Shown in pieces: positions 1 through 5,864 of a stretch of DNA of 8,454 nt (position 1 is the stretch's first letter; every line of letters begins with the position of its first letter). This stretch comes from CAZCSY01 sp964501505 (GTDB lineage Bacteria > Omnitrophota > Gorgyraeia > Velamenicoccales > Velamenicoccaceae). The position numbers were made by a program, and so were the translations under genes. The notes beneath the pieces are model-generated. The model worked only from the letters and a program-made list of their open reading frames with translations, was not told the DNA's origin and ran no database searches. The DNA lies in contig CAZCSY010000064.1 in NCBI GenBank assembly GCA_964501505.1, positions 1 through 8,454 of the forward strand. The letters are read 5' to 3'.

Positions 1-386
1 ATATTTAATCCTGGATTCTCATGGGCAAGTACTAACCCGATATCGTTATATTGAGCATCGTAAGTAATTCGCGAATCGTCTAAAGACAATTTAACTGAAG
101 CTAAGAAATAATCTAAATCAAGATCCCTCGCGCCCCCTCGCCAAACATCAATACGCTTAAGAATATTATCATTGATATTAAAACGATTAATGTTAAACTC
201 GCGAATTCGATGCGCAAAAAATCGCTCCCAAAGCTCTCCATCCACTGAACATCGCTCTTCTGTAATACAAATATTCTGTTCCAAAATATTGTTCCACAAA
301 TCATCAATATTTAATCCCATTGAAGTTACTGGGCCGATGCCAGTTACGACAACTTGCTTTTTCTTAGCCAAAGTACTCGTTTTCAT
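1..386 (-). CDS. Third beta-ketoacyl synthase-like protein, N-terminal part (cut by window edge)
   Basis: An open reading frame starts at ATG 386 and stays open to base 1, giving 128 codons of an incomplete gene. Its N-terminus reads KKKQVVVTGIGPVTSMGLNI, the first strand and turn of the thiolase fold in FabF-type ketosynthases. Near the edge it has GLVLAHENPG, in the place where the two other ketosynthase-like proteins here have GVLLGTTMG and GVVLGTTLG. The region with the active-site Cys and His residues lies outside the window, so it cannot be said whether it is catalytic, a chain-length-factor-like partner or a priming enzyme. It begins 7 bases after the preceding ketosynthase stop and is presumably its co-transcribed partner. 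No Shine-Dalgarno sequence is visible; the upstream bases are only A and T. The DNA is AT-rich (38% G+C in bases 1-60), unlike the right part of the window. Confidence 0.8.
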   Translation of the reverse strand, partial: MKTSTLAKKKQVVVTGIGPVTSMGLNIDDLWNNILEQNICITEERCSVDGELWERFFAHRIREFNINRFNINDNILKRIDVWRGGARDLDLDYFLASVKLSLDDSRITYDAQYNDIGLVLAHENPGLN

Positions 387-393
387 AATAAAA

Positions 394-1626
394 TTAATAT
401 CTGCTCATTACTATACAGGCATTATTGCCGCCAAAAGCACAAGAGTTATTCAAAACAATTCGCGCTCTGCGAATTTTTCGATAAACGTTTGGAACACAAT
501 CTATATCGCATTCAGGATCAACTGTTGAAAAATTAATGGTTGGGGGCACAGATTTTTTTTTAAGAACCATCGAGCAAACGATACTCTCCGATGCAGAAGC
601 AGCACCCATTGTATGCCCAAGCATAGATTTAATTGAGCTGATGTGAATTTCAGATAATTGCTTTTTAAAAACTTTTTTTAAAGCAAAACATTCGACGCGG
701 TCATTTTGTAGAGTTCCAGTTCCATGAGCGCTAATATAATCAATATTTACGACATTAACTTTTGATACATCAATTGCTTTTCGTATACATTCTGCAACTC
801 CCTCCACTGATGGTTGAGTCATGTGGTAAGCATCGCAACTCAAGCCATAACCCAAGATTTCACTATAAATATGCGCCTTTCGTTTAAGTGCACAATTTAA
901 TTCTTCGATGACCAAGATAGCGGCACCTTCTCCCAGCATCATTCCTTTTCTGTTTTTATCGAATGGTTGGCACAAATTGGGAGCCATGGCCAGCAACCGA
1001 TTAAAACCAGTAAAAGCTACTCGAGAGAAAGCATCAACGCCGCCACTGAGAAATATTTCAGCCTTGCCGGTTTTAATCAAATCAAAACCGTATCCTATGG
1101 CGTAATTTGCTGAAGAACAGGCAGTCGGCATGACTCCATTAAAACCAAAAATCGTAAAATATGAAGCGACATTAACGGAAAGATTGTTGCTTGAATAAGC
1201 CAGAATCAAGTTGTCAGTTAACGCTTCACTTCCGTAGTCAATCCACCGCTTGTCAAGTTCTTCTAGGATCTGGGTTTCGCCCATCGTTGTGCCAAGGAGG
1301 ACGCCGCTTGCCTTCAAGTCCTTACTTTTCAGACAAGCGTCCTCGATAGCCAGCTTGGTGGCGGCGATGGCCATTTGGGAGGCGCGGCCGAGGTGCTTGA
1401 GTTTGCGGCGGTCGATGAAGTCCTCGGGGTGGAAGTTTTTGACCTCACCGCCCTTGTGGACGGGGTAGGCGGAGGTATCGAAGGATTCGATTTCCGAGAT
1501 ACCGGATTTGCCGGCAATAAGATTCCTCCAGAAATCCTTGACACCGATACCGATAGATGAGACGACCCCAAGGCCGGTAACGACGACGCGGCGTTTGGGG
1601 TCGCGATTTATTTTCTTAGGGGTCAT
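394..1626 (-). CDS. Beta-ketoacyl-ACP synthase, catalytically complete (FabF/KS-alpha type)
   Basis: This 410-residue protein has the usual length of a FabF (KAS II) family enzyme, which condenses malonyl-ACP with an acyl-ACP by decarboxylative Claisen condensation. The N-terminal RRVVVTGLGVVSSIG is typical. The nucleophile is Cys170 in PTACSSANYA. The two catalytic histidines are His301 in SAHGTGT and His338 in LGHTMGAA, and Lys333 in SIKS is also kept. The start ATG at 1626 overlaps the stop of the dehydratase gene by four bases (ATGA), so translation is probably coupled. It could be a second housekeeping FabF, but its position next to a reductase, ACP, dehydratase and two more ketosynthase-like genes points to a dedicated acyl or polyene chain pathway. 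Codon choice is uneven: roughly the first 125 codons are GC-rich, and the rest are AT-rich with many Lys and Asn codons. Confidence 0.95.
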   Translation of the reverse strand: MTPKKINRDPKRRVVVTGLGVVSSIGIGVKDFWRNLIAGKSGISEIESFDTSAYPVHKGGEVKNFHPEDFIDRRKLKHLGRASQMAIAATKLAIEDACLKSKDLKASGVLLGTTMGETQILEELDKRWIDYGSEALTDNLILAYSSNNLSVNVASYFTIFGFNGVMPTACSSANYAIGYGFDLIKTGKAEIFLSGGVDAFSRVAFTGFNRLLAMAPNLCQPFDKNRKGMMLGEGAAILVIEELNCALKRKAHIYSEILGYGLSCDAYHMTQPSVEGVAECIRKAIDVSKVNVVNIDYISAHGTGTLQNDRVECFALKKVFKKQLSEIHISSIKSMLGHTMGAASASESIVCSMVLKKKSVPPTINFSTVDPECDIDCVPNVYRKIRRARIVLNNSCAFGGNNACIVMSRY

Positions 1627-2069
1627 AGAGCTTTTGCGTCCTGGCTACCAAAAGCCAATTCACACCCTGCCACCTTTGTATTTCCAACAAAAATCTCGGC
1701 CTTCTCAATGCCCATTTTTGACAGAAGCTTGATTGGAACCACCTGAATCTTAAGTTGGTCGCCGGGGATGACGGGGACGTGGAAACGAGCCTTAACAGAG
1801 ACCAAAAAAAGCAATTTATCGTTCGGGAACTTTTGGCGGTAGAGGATGATGCCGGCCTGGGCCATGGCCTCGATCAGGAGGACGCCGGGCATGACCTTTT
1901 GGTCGGGGAAGTGTCCGGGGAAGAAGGGTTCGTTGGCCGTGACGTTCTTGATGGCGACGACCTTTTCGGGGCTCGCCTCGAGGACGCGGTCGATCATCAG
2001 AAAAGGAAAACGCTGGGGGATAAGTTTTTTGATGTCCTCGATCTCTAAGGATCTCGCCTGCTTGCTCAT
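1623..2069 (-). CDS. fabZ: 3-hydroxyacyl-ACP dehydratase, FabZ type
   Basis: This 148-residue single hot-dog-fold protein is of normal FabZ length. It has PQRFPFLMIDRV near residues 18-29 and the active-site segment with His53 in FFPGHFPDQ and Glu67 in LLIEAMAQAG. FabZ removes water from 3-hydroxyacyl-ACP to give the trans-2-enoyl-ACP in the cytoplasm. The start ATG overlaps the ACP stop in an ATGA, and its own stop overlaps the ketosynthase start the same way, so ACP, dehydratase and ketosynthase look like one translationally coupled unit. With the reductase upstream it could complete a ketone-to-alkene half cycle; no enoyl reductase gene is visible here, which would fit an unsaturated product if none is supplied in trans. 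It may instead be the organism's general FabZ. The 3' half is less GC-rich than the 5' half. Confidence 0.93.
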   Translation of the reverse strand: MSKQARSLEIEDIKKLIPQRFPFLMIDRVLEASPEKVVAIKNVTANEPFFPGHFPDQKVMPGVLLIEAMAQAGIILYRQKFPNDKLLFLVSVKARFHVPVIPGDQLKIQVVPIKLLSKMGIEKAEIFVGNTKVAGCELAFGSQDAKAL

Positions 2070-2308
2070 TTCTTTTTCGCCGCCTTTGCCATGGCGATGA
2101 TGCGGTTCACGGTCGTCATCTCCTTGAGCTTCTCTTCGGGGATCACGATGCGGTACTTCTTCTCGAGCGCGGCGAGGATCTCGAGCGCCATCATCGAATC
2201 CGCCCCGACCTCCTGGATCAGGTGGGCGTCCAGAGGAATCTGCTTCTTCTCCTTCTCGATCACCATCGAGACGATATCCAGGATTTCCTCTTGCATTTTA
2301 TCAGCCAT
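2066..2308 (-). CDS. Acyl carrier protein
   Basis: This 80-residue acidic protein carries growing acyl chains on a phosphopantetheine arm. The attachment serine is Ser38 in VGADSMMALEIL, a slight variant of the common DSL motif. Helix I (residues 5-20) and the region VIPEEKLKEMTTVNRII match the ACP four-helix fold, and the tail is Lys-rich (AKAAKKK). The ATG at 2308 is preferred because AGGAGG lies 10 bases upstream. An in-frame TTG at 2338 would add ten residues but overlaps the reductase gene and has no comparable site. The gene lies 23 bases after the ketoreductase stop and overlaps the dehydratase start by four bases. It is probably the dedicated carrier for the neighbouring ketosynthases, though it could also serve general fatty-acid synthesis. 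Confidence 0.93.
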   Translation of the reverse strand: MADKMQEEILDIVSMVIEKEKKQIPLDAHLIQEVGADSMMALEILAALEKKYRIVIPEEKLKEMTTVNRIIAMAKAAKKK

Positions 2309-2331
2309 CGCGCAAAAGCCTCCTCGGATGT

Positions 2332-3090
2332 CTACCAACTTGTGTGCAAGCCGCCGTCGACTTTGATGACTTGGCCTGTCATGTAACCGGACCTGTCGTT
2401 TAACAGGAATGCCACTGCCGCGGCAACCTCTTCCGGCTTACCGAAGCGGCCCTTCGGGATGGCCGCCGTGAACTTTGCCTTAAGGTCCTCCTTGAGCGAA
2501 GCGGTCATGTCCGTCTCAATATAGCCGGGCGCCACGCAATTGACGCGGATTCCGTAACCGGCCACCTCTTTGGCCAGGGCCTTGGTCAGGCCGATGATGC
2601 CGGCCTTGGACGCCGCATAGTTCGCCTGCCGGCTCGTGCCGCTGATGCCGCTGACCGAAGAAATATTGACGATATTGCCTCTCTTCTGCTTCAAGAAGCT
2701 CACGATGGCGGAGCGCGCCATGTTGAAATATCCGGTCAGGTTCGTGTCGATGACCTCCTGCCATTCCGAGGGCTCCATCATCATAAAGGCCCTGTCGCGC
2801 GTGATGCCGGCGTTGTTGACCAGAAAGTCCAGGCCGCCGAAGAACTCTTTGACCTTCTCGACGAACTCCCGGCACGTCTCGTAATGGCGGACGTCGCCTT
2901 TAAAACTCAGGCCCTCGCTGCCGGCCTCCTTCATCTCTTTCAAGACAGACCTCGCCATCTCTTCCTTCTGAGAATAGATGAAGGCGACCCGTGCCCCCTC
3001 CCGGACCAACCGCAGGACCACGGCCCGGCCGATGCCGCGGCTCGCGCCGGTAACGATGCCCACCTTGCCTTTTAATTCCTGATTTTCCAC
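2332..3090 (-). CDS. fabG: 3-oxoacyl-ACP reductase, FabG type (SDR family)
   Basis: This 252-residue classical short-chain dehydrogenase reduces 3-ketoacyl-ACP to the 3-hydroxy form with NAD(P)H. Visible motifs are the nucleotide-binding TGASRGIG (residues 14-21), NNAG (92-95), Asn117 in DTNLTG, and Ser145, Tyr158 and Lys162 in ISSVSG and YAASK. The C-terminal MTGQVIKVDGG is typical of FabG. The start codon is GTG at 3090, with GAGG 4-5 bases upstream. It follows the catalytically dead ketosynthase-like gene after an 86-base spacer, the longest gap inside the left group, and is followed by the ACP gene 23 bases later. SDR specificity is hard to judge from sequence alone, but the ACP and dehydratase next door support a keto-acyl-ACP substrate. 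Confidence 0.93.
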   Translation of the reverse strand: MENQELKGKVGIVTGASRGIGRAVVLRLVREGARVAFIYSQKEEMARSVLKEMKEAGSEGLSFKGDVRHYETCREFVEKVKEFFGGLDFLVNNAGITRDRAFMMMEPSEWQEVIDTNLTGYFNMARSAIVSFLKQKRGNIVNISSVSGISGTSRQANYAASKAGIIGLTKALAKEVAGYGIRVNCVAPGYIETDMTASLKEDLKAKFTAAIPKGRFGKPEEVAAAVAFLLNDRSGYMTGQVIKVDGGLHTSW

Positions 3091-3176
3091 AAGACCTCAG
3101 ATATCACTCGTCAAGGCTTCGTCTTTTCAACGGGCCAGCGACAGGCTAAGGTGAAGCCTTTTCGCCTGGCGAAACC

Positions 3177-4409
3177 TTATGGCTGCGAAAGCACGACGCA
3201 GTTGTGCGCTCCGCTGGGGCCGAAACAGCTGATCAGGACGTTTTTCACCTTTGCCCGGCGCGCCTTGTTCGGCACGTAATCGAGGTCGCAGGCCGGGTCC
3301 GCCTCCTTGTAATTCAGCGTCCCGGGGATGAACCCCTCCTCGATGACTCCGGCCCCCGCGGCCAGCTGCATCGCGCCCGAGGCGCTGAAGGTCTCACCGC
3401 AATACGACTTGATGGCGCTCACGGGGATCTTTTTCGCCGATGTGCCAAAGACGTCCTTTATCGCCTCCGTCTCGATTAAATCCGCCTCTTTCGTCGAGTT
3501 CGCGTTGGCCAGGATGCAATCGATGTCAGCGGGTTCCAGCCCCGCGCCTTTTATCGCTTCCCGCAGAGCCTTGCGGATCCCTGTGCCGAGGCGATGGTAC
3601 TTGTTCAAACGGTACGGATGGAAGCTGTAACCGATCGACTTGATCTCCGCGTAGATATGCGCCCCGCGTGTTTTGGCGTCCTTGTAATCTTCGATCAGGA
3701 ACATTCCCGCCCCTTCACCGAAGACGATACCGTTGCGCCTCCGGTCAAAGGGACACAAGACCTCTTCGGTCCCCTCTTTCGCGCCGGCCAGAAAATTCAG
3801 CTTATAAAAACCCAAGTACGTCTGGAGGCACAGTTCTTCGACCCCGCCGACGAGGATCGCCTTGGCCCGGTCCCACTCTAAAAAATCGCGCGCGTACTTC
3901 AGGGCATCCAGGCTCGACGTGAAACCCGTCGCGATCGTCGTGTTGAAGCCCTTGATGACGAACCGGATAGATATCTGGCTCGCCGGCGAGTTGATGACCG
4001 TATTGGGAAAGAGCGCCGGGTTCACGTAGCGCGGCCCCTCGATCAGGGCCGTCTTGTCGAACTCGCTGATGCTCCAGATGCTTCCGAGAGTCGTGCCCAG
4101 GACGACGCCCACGTCATTGGTGTTCTCTTGCGTGACCTGAAACTTCGCGTCATCAAGCGCAAGCTTTGCCGCCACGTTGACCAGTTTCGTGCTGCGGTCG
4201 AGTAAACGCAGGCCTTTGGGCCCCAAAAACGGCACGGGGTCAAAATCCTTGATTTCCCCGGCCTTTTTGGTGCGCATCTTGCTGGTGTCAAAGAGCGAGA
4301 CGTCCTTGATGCCCGAGCGGCCCTCTTTTAAAGATGCCCAAAAGGCTTCCCTACCTATAGCGTTCGATGCAAGCACGCCGATGCCGGTTATGACGATACG
4401 CTTGGCCAT
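3177..4409 (-). CDS. Ketosynthase-like protein lacking all catalytic residues (chain-length-factor-like)
   Basis: This 410-residue protein has the same length and fold signatures as the intact ketosynthase downstream: KRIVITGIGVLASNAIG at the N-terminus, GVVLGTTLG near residue 101, FGEGAGMFLIED near 230, and DLDYVPNKARR near 375. The active site is gone. Aligned by eye, the nucleophile Cys is Phe163 (ATGFTSSLDAL), the first His is Asn302 (ANANST replaces AHGTGT), and the second His is Glu339 (CGETFSASGA replaces LGHTMGAA). Lys334 in AIKS remains. It therefore should not catalyse condensation. By analogy with chain length factors of type II PKS and aryl-polyene systems, which pair with an active ketosynthase, it may form a heterodimer that shapes the tunnel. 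It is not a pseudogene: the frame is full length and the fold motifs are intact. It starts at ATG 4409, 7 bases after the HTH gene stop. Confidence 0.9.
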   Translation of the reverse strand: MAKRIVITGIGVLASNAIGREAFWASLKEGRSGIKDVSLFDTSKMRTKKAGEIKDFDPVPFLGPKGLRLLDRSTKLVNVAAKLALDDAKFQVTQENTNDVGVVLGTTLGSIWSISEFDKTALIEGPRYVNPALFPNTVINSPASQISIRFVIKGFNTTIATGFTSSLDALKYARDFLEWDRAKAILVGGVEELCLQTYLGFYKLNFLAGAKEGTEEVLCPFDRRRNGIVFGEGAGMFLIEDYKDAKTRGAHIYAEIKSIGYSFHPYRLNKYHRLGTGIRKALREAIKGAGLEPADIDCILANANSTKEADLIETEAIKDVFGTSAKKIPVSAIKSYCGETFSASGAMQLAAGAGVIEEGFIPGTLNYKEADPACDLDYVPNKARRAKVKNVLISCFGPSGAHNCVVLSQP

Positions 4410-4416
4410 AGGTGCC

Positions 4417-4641
4417 TTACTTGCGCCGACGCTGCATCTCCTCTTGTTTTATCCAGCTGTCTATCGAACTGCGCCGGAACCGCCAGTCCCGGCCCACCTT
4501 AAACGCAGGCAGACGCCCTTCACGCGCCAGCTTATGGACGGTAAGGAGGTGCAGGTCAAGATACGCTGCAACCTCCTTAGCGCCCATGATCTCCTTCGCT
4601 CCAGACCCCACGTTGGCGGTTATCACTTCAAGTTTTCTCAT
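4417..4641 (-). CDS. Small excisionase/MerR-like helix-turn-helix DNA-binding protein
   Basis: This 74-residue basic protein matches the short winged HTH family often annotated as excisionase-type. A helix-turn-helix covers about residues 17-44 (MGAKEVAAYLDLHLLTVHKL), followed by the wing motif GRLPAFKVGRDWRFRRSSID and a charged tail ending in RRRK. It is the first gene of the left group, directly behind the promoter and 7 bases before the dead ketosynthase gene. Nothing else suggests a phage or integrase, so a transcriptional regulator role is more likely than excision. The ATG at 4641 is chosen because it keeps the start of the domain, but it lacks a Shine-Dalgarno site and lies close to the predicted transcription start. 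An internal ATG at 4587 has AAGGAG only 3 bases upstream and would give a 56-residue form. Confidence 0.82.
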   Translation of the reverse strand: MRKLEVITANVGSGAKEIMGAKEVAAYLDLHLLTVHKLAREGRLPAFKVGRDWRFRRSSIDSWIKQEEMQRRRK

Positions 4642-4676
4642 AGTTACGCTAGTTAATTATAATTTAATTCGTAACT
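4642..4676. promoter_or_regulatory. Inverted repeat AGTTACG/CGTAACT spanning the -10 region (candidate operator)
   Basis: Perfect 7-bp arms lie at 4642-4648 and 4670-4676 with a 21-bp AT-rich spacer, so arm centres are about 28 bp apart. One arm touches the HTH gene start codon; the other lies between the -35 and -10 boxes. This is a natural place for an operator, and the adjacent HTH gene makes autoregulation plausible. Seven-base arms in AT-rich DNA can also occur by chance. Confidence 0.4.
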
Positions 4677-4689
4677 TCTGTTTTGTCAA
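4642..4689 (-). promoter_or_regulatory. Sigma-70-like promoter for the HTH-ketosynthase operon
   Basis: On the minus strand a perfect -35 box TTGACA lies at 4689-4684, followed after exactly 17 bases by TAAATT (4666-4661) as a -10 box. A perfect TATAAT overlaps it at 4661-4656, but at 22-bp spacing from the -35. Transcription would begin around 4649-4654, leaving a leader of roughly 8-13 bases before ATG 4641. This is the only clear promoter-like site between the two gene groups, and the region is locally AT-rich. Confidence 0.6.
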
Positions 4690-4734
4690 CAGGTTATTTC
4701 GTCCGCAGGCGCCTATGGATAGTCCCCGGGGTAA

Positions 4735-4765
4735 GTCCCGGCCATAACAAGCACTCTGCCGGGAC
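4735..4765. repeat. Inverted repeat GTCCCGGC/GCCGGGAC within a run of GGGAC-type motifs
   Basis: Perfect 8-bp arms lie at 4735-4742 and 4758-4765 with a 15-base spacer. They sit among further variants of the same word: CCCCGGGG at 4724-4731 and GGGACAAGTCC at 4761-4772. The cluster lies between the terminator of the right group and the promoter of the left group. It has no T-run, so it is not a terminator in itself. It may be a remnant of a dispersed palindromic repeat. Confidence 0.45.
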
Positions 4766-4795
4766 AAGTCCGGAGCCTTTTGCGAAGGCGGAATA

Positions 4796-4826
4796 AAGCA
4801 AAAAATCAGGCGTGCGCCTGATTTTA
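4796..4826 (-). terminator. Rho-independent terminator closing the right-hand gene group
   Basis: A perfect 11-bp stem (AAAATCAGGCG at 4802-4812 with CGCCTGATTTT at 4815-4825) is followed on the minus strand by a run of six T (bases 4806-4801 region) and TTTGC. It lies about 60 bases after the lipoyl-protein stop. The flanking A and T runs mean it could act on both strands, but no gene converges on it from the plus strand. Confidence 0.85.
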
Positions 4827-4884
4827 TGCTCCCCCAACTAGTCAACTTTCATGCCCGGGTCATCCACCCGCGCCTGTCTCCCTG

Positions 4885-5169
4885 TCATCCGCTCGCGTTT
4901 ATCTCCCTGTCGTCATCGTCGCCTTCCACCACCGTATCCTCTTCGATGGTCGCCAGTACGGCGCCAGGACGGACCACATCCCCTTCGTGTGCCGTTATCT
5001 CAATCAGGATGCCCGAGCAAGGTGCCGGCACGTTAAAAGTGGCTTTGTCCGTCGCGACCTCCACCAGGTCGCTGCCCTCTGTCACGGCCGCACCGCTCTC
5101 AAAATACCAGTAGGAGATCGTTGCCTTCGTGACGTTCTCGCCCAGATCGGGCAGATATACGTGGATCAT
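4885..5169 (-). CDS. Free-standing lipoyl-domain protein
   Basis: This 94-residue protein is a single biotinyl/lipoyl domain of the E2 type, starting MIHVYLPDLGENV. The lipoyl-lysine is Lys42 in EVATDKATFNVPAP, at the tip of the central hairpin, and GDVVRPGAVLATIEED completes the domain. A short acidic tail (EGDDDDREINASG) looks like the start of an E2 linker, but the frame stops and a terminator follows, so there is no subunit-binding or acyltransferase domain. The start ATG at 5169 overlaps the lipB stop (ATGA) and has GGGAGA upstream. An upstream extension to 5304 would lie within lipB and is unlikely. With LipB to attach octanoate and Lpd to reoxidise the dithiol next door, it is probably a swinging-arm carrier for an enzyme encoded elsewhere. 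It could also be a truncated E2. Confidence 0.9.
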   Translation of the reverse strand: MIHVYLPDLGENVTKATISYWYFESGAAVTEGSDLVEVATDKATFNVPAPCSGILIEITAHEGDVVRPGAVLATIEEDTVVEGDDDDREINASG

Positions 5170-5864
5170 GGAATCGGTCTCCCGTCGCCCTGGAAAAAGA
5201 TTTCGCGAAAACTTTCGACCAGGCACTCTTTGACCTCTTGGACCGGCAGATCCTCGTCCCGAAAGAATGATGCGATCGCCGCCATCCGGCCATCGCCCCC
5301 GCACGCCCGGATCGTCTTAAAGGGCGCCATGTCCGTCGCCACGTTCAGGGCCAACCCGTGATAGGTCACCCAGTTCTTGACGCCGATACCTATCGAAGCA
5401 ACCTTGTAGGGGCCGACCCAGACGCCGGTGAGACCTTCCTTACGGTAGGCATTTAATCCGAAGTGGCCTCTCAAAGCATTAATAACACATAACTCCAGTT
5501 GTCGCAAGTAAAAGTGCAGGTCTCGGCCGCGGCGCCGCAGGTCGAGGATCGGATAAAAGACGATCTGGCCGGGACCATGATACGTTACGTCCCCGCCGCG
5601 GTCCGCCGGATAGACGCCTATCCCCAACGTGCGCAGCTCATCGAAAGAGACGAGAAAATTCTCCTGTCGGGTCCGGCGGCCGTAGGTGACGACGGGGGGA
5701 TGCTCGCAAATGATCAACGTCTCGGGGCCCCAACCGCTGACCACCTCGGCGACGATCTTTTTTTGAAGAGCGAGCCCCTCCTCGTAATTAAGGAATCCGA
5801 CATCGAGGATTTGGGGCGCCGCGTAAGACCGGATACGATTTTCAGAAAGACCGGGCAACTTCAC
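5166..5864 (-). CDS. lipB: Lipoyl(octanoyl) transferase LipB
   Basis: LipB moves the octanoyl group from octanoyl-ACP to the lysine of lipoyl domains, the first step of endogenous lipoate assembly before sulfur insertion by LipA, which is not seen here. The family motif DRGGDVTYHGPGQ is present, followed by the catalytic Lys154 in YKVASIGIG and Cys188 in IRACGG (numbered from the GTG start). The length is 232 residues, normal for LipB. GTG at 5864 is chosen because GGAGG lies 6 bases upstream. An in-frame TTG at 5894 would add ten residues and lacks such support. The gene overlaps the end of lpd by 23 bases, and its TGA overlaps the lipoyl-protein ATG, so the modifying enzyme and a likely substrate are translated together. 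Confidence 0.94.
   Translation of the reverse strand: MKLPGLSENRIRSYAAPQILDVGFLNYEEGLALQKKIVAEVVSGWGPETLIICEHPPVVTYGRRTRQENFLVSFDELRTLGIGVYPADRGGDVTYHGPGQIVFYPILDLRRRGRDLHFYLRQLELCVINALRGHFGLNAYRKEGLTGVWVGPYKVASIGIGVKNWVTYHGLALNVATDMAPFKTIRACGGDGRMAAIASFFRDEDLPVQEVKECLVESFREIFFQGDGRPIP

Noticed and set aside
113..307. Minus-strand frame of 64 codons at the left edge
   Set aside because: It is out of frame with the partial ketosynthase-like gene, whose ketosynthase N-terminus is clear.
2516..2875. Second minus-strand frame of 119 codons inside the FabG gene
   Set aside because: It is out of frame with a reductase that has all SDR motifs; the translation is Arg/Gly-rich and meaningless.
4417..4641. 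HTH protein as a phage excisionase marking a mobile element
   Set aside because: No integrase, attachment site or other phage gene is visible; it sits at the head of a biosynthetic operon, so a regulator is more likely.
4657..4845. Minus-strand frame of 62 codons between the two groups
   Set aside because: It runs through the terminator hairpin and the promoter and has no recognisable domain.
4885..5304. Lipoyl protein extended by 45 residues upstream
   Set aside because: The extension lies wholly inside lipB, is Arg/Gly-rich, and the domain starts exactly at the ATG that overlaps the lipB stop.
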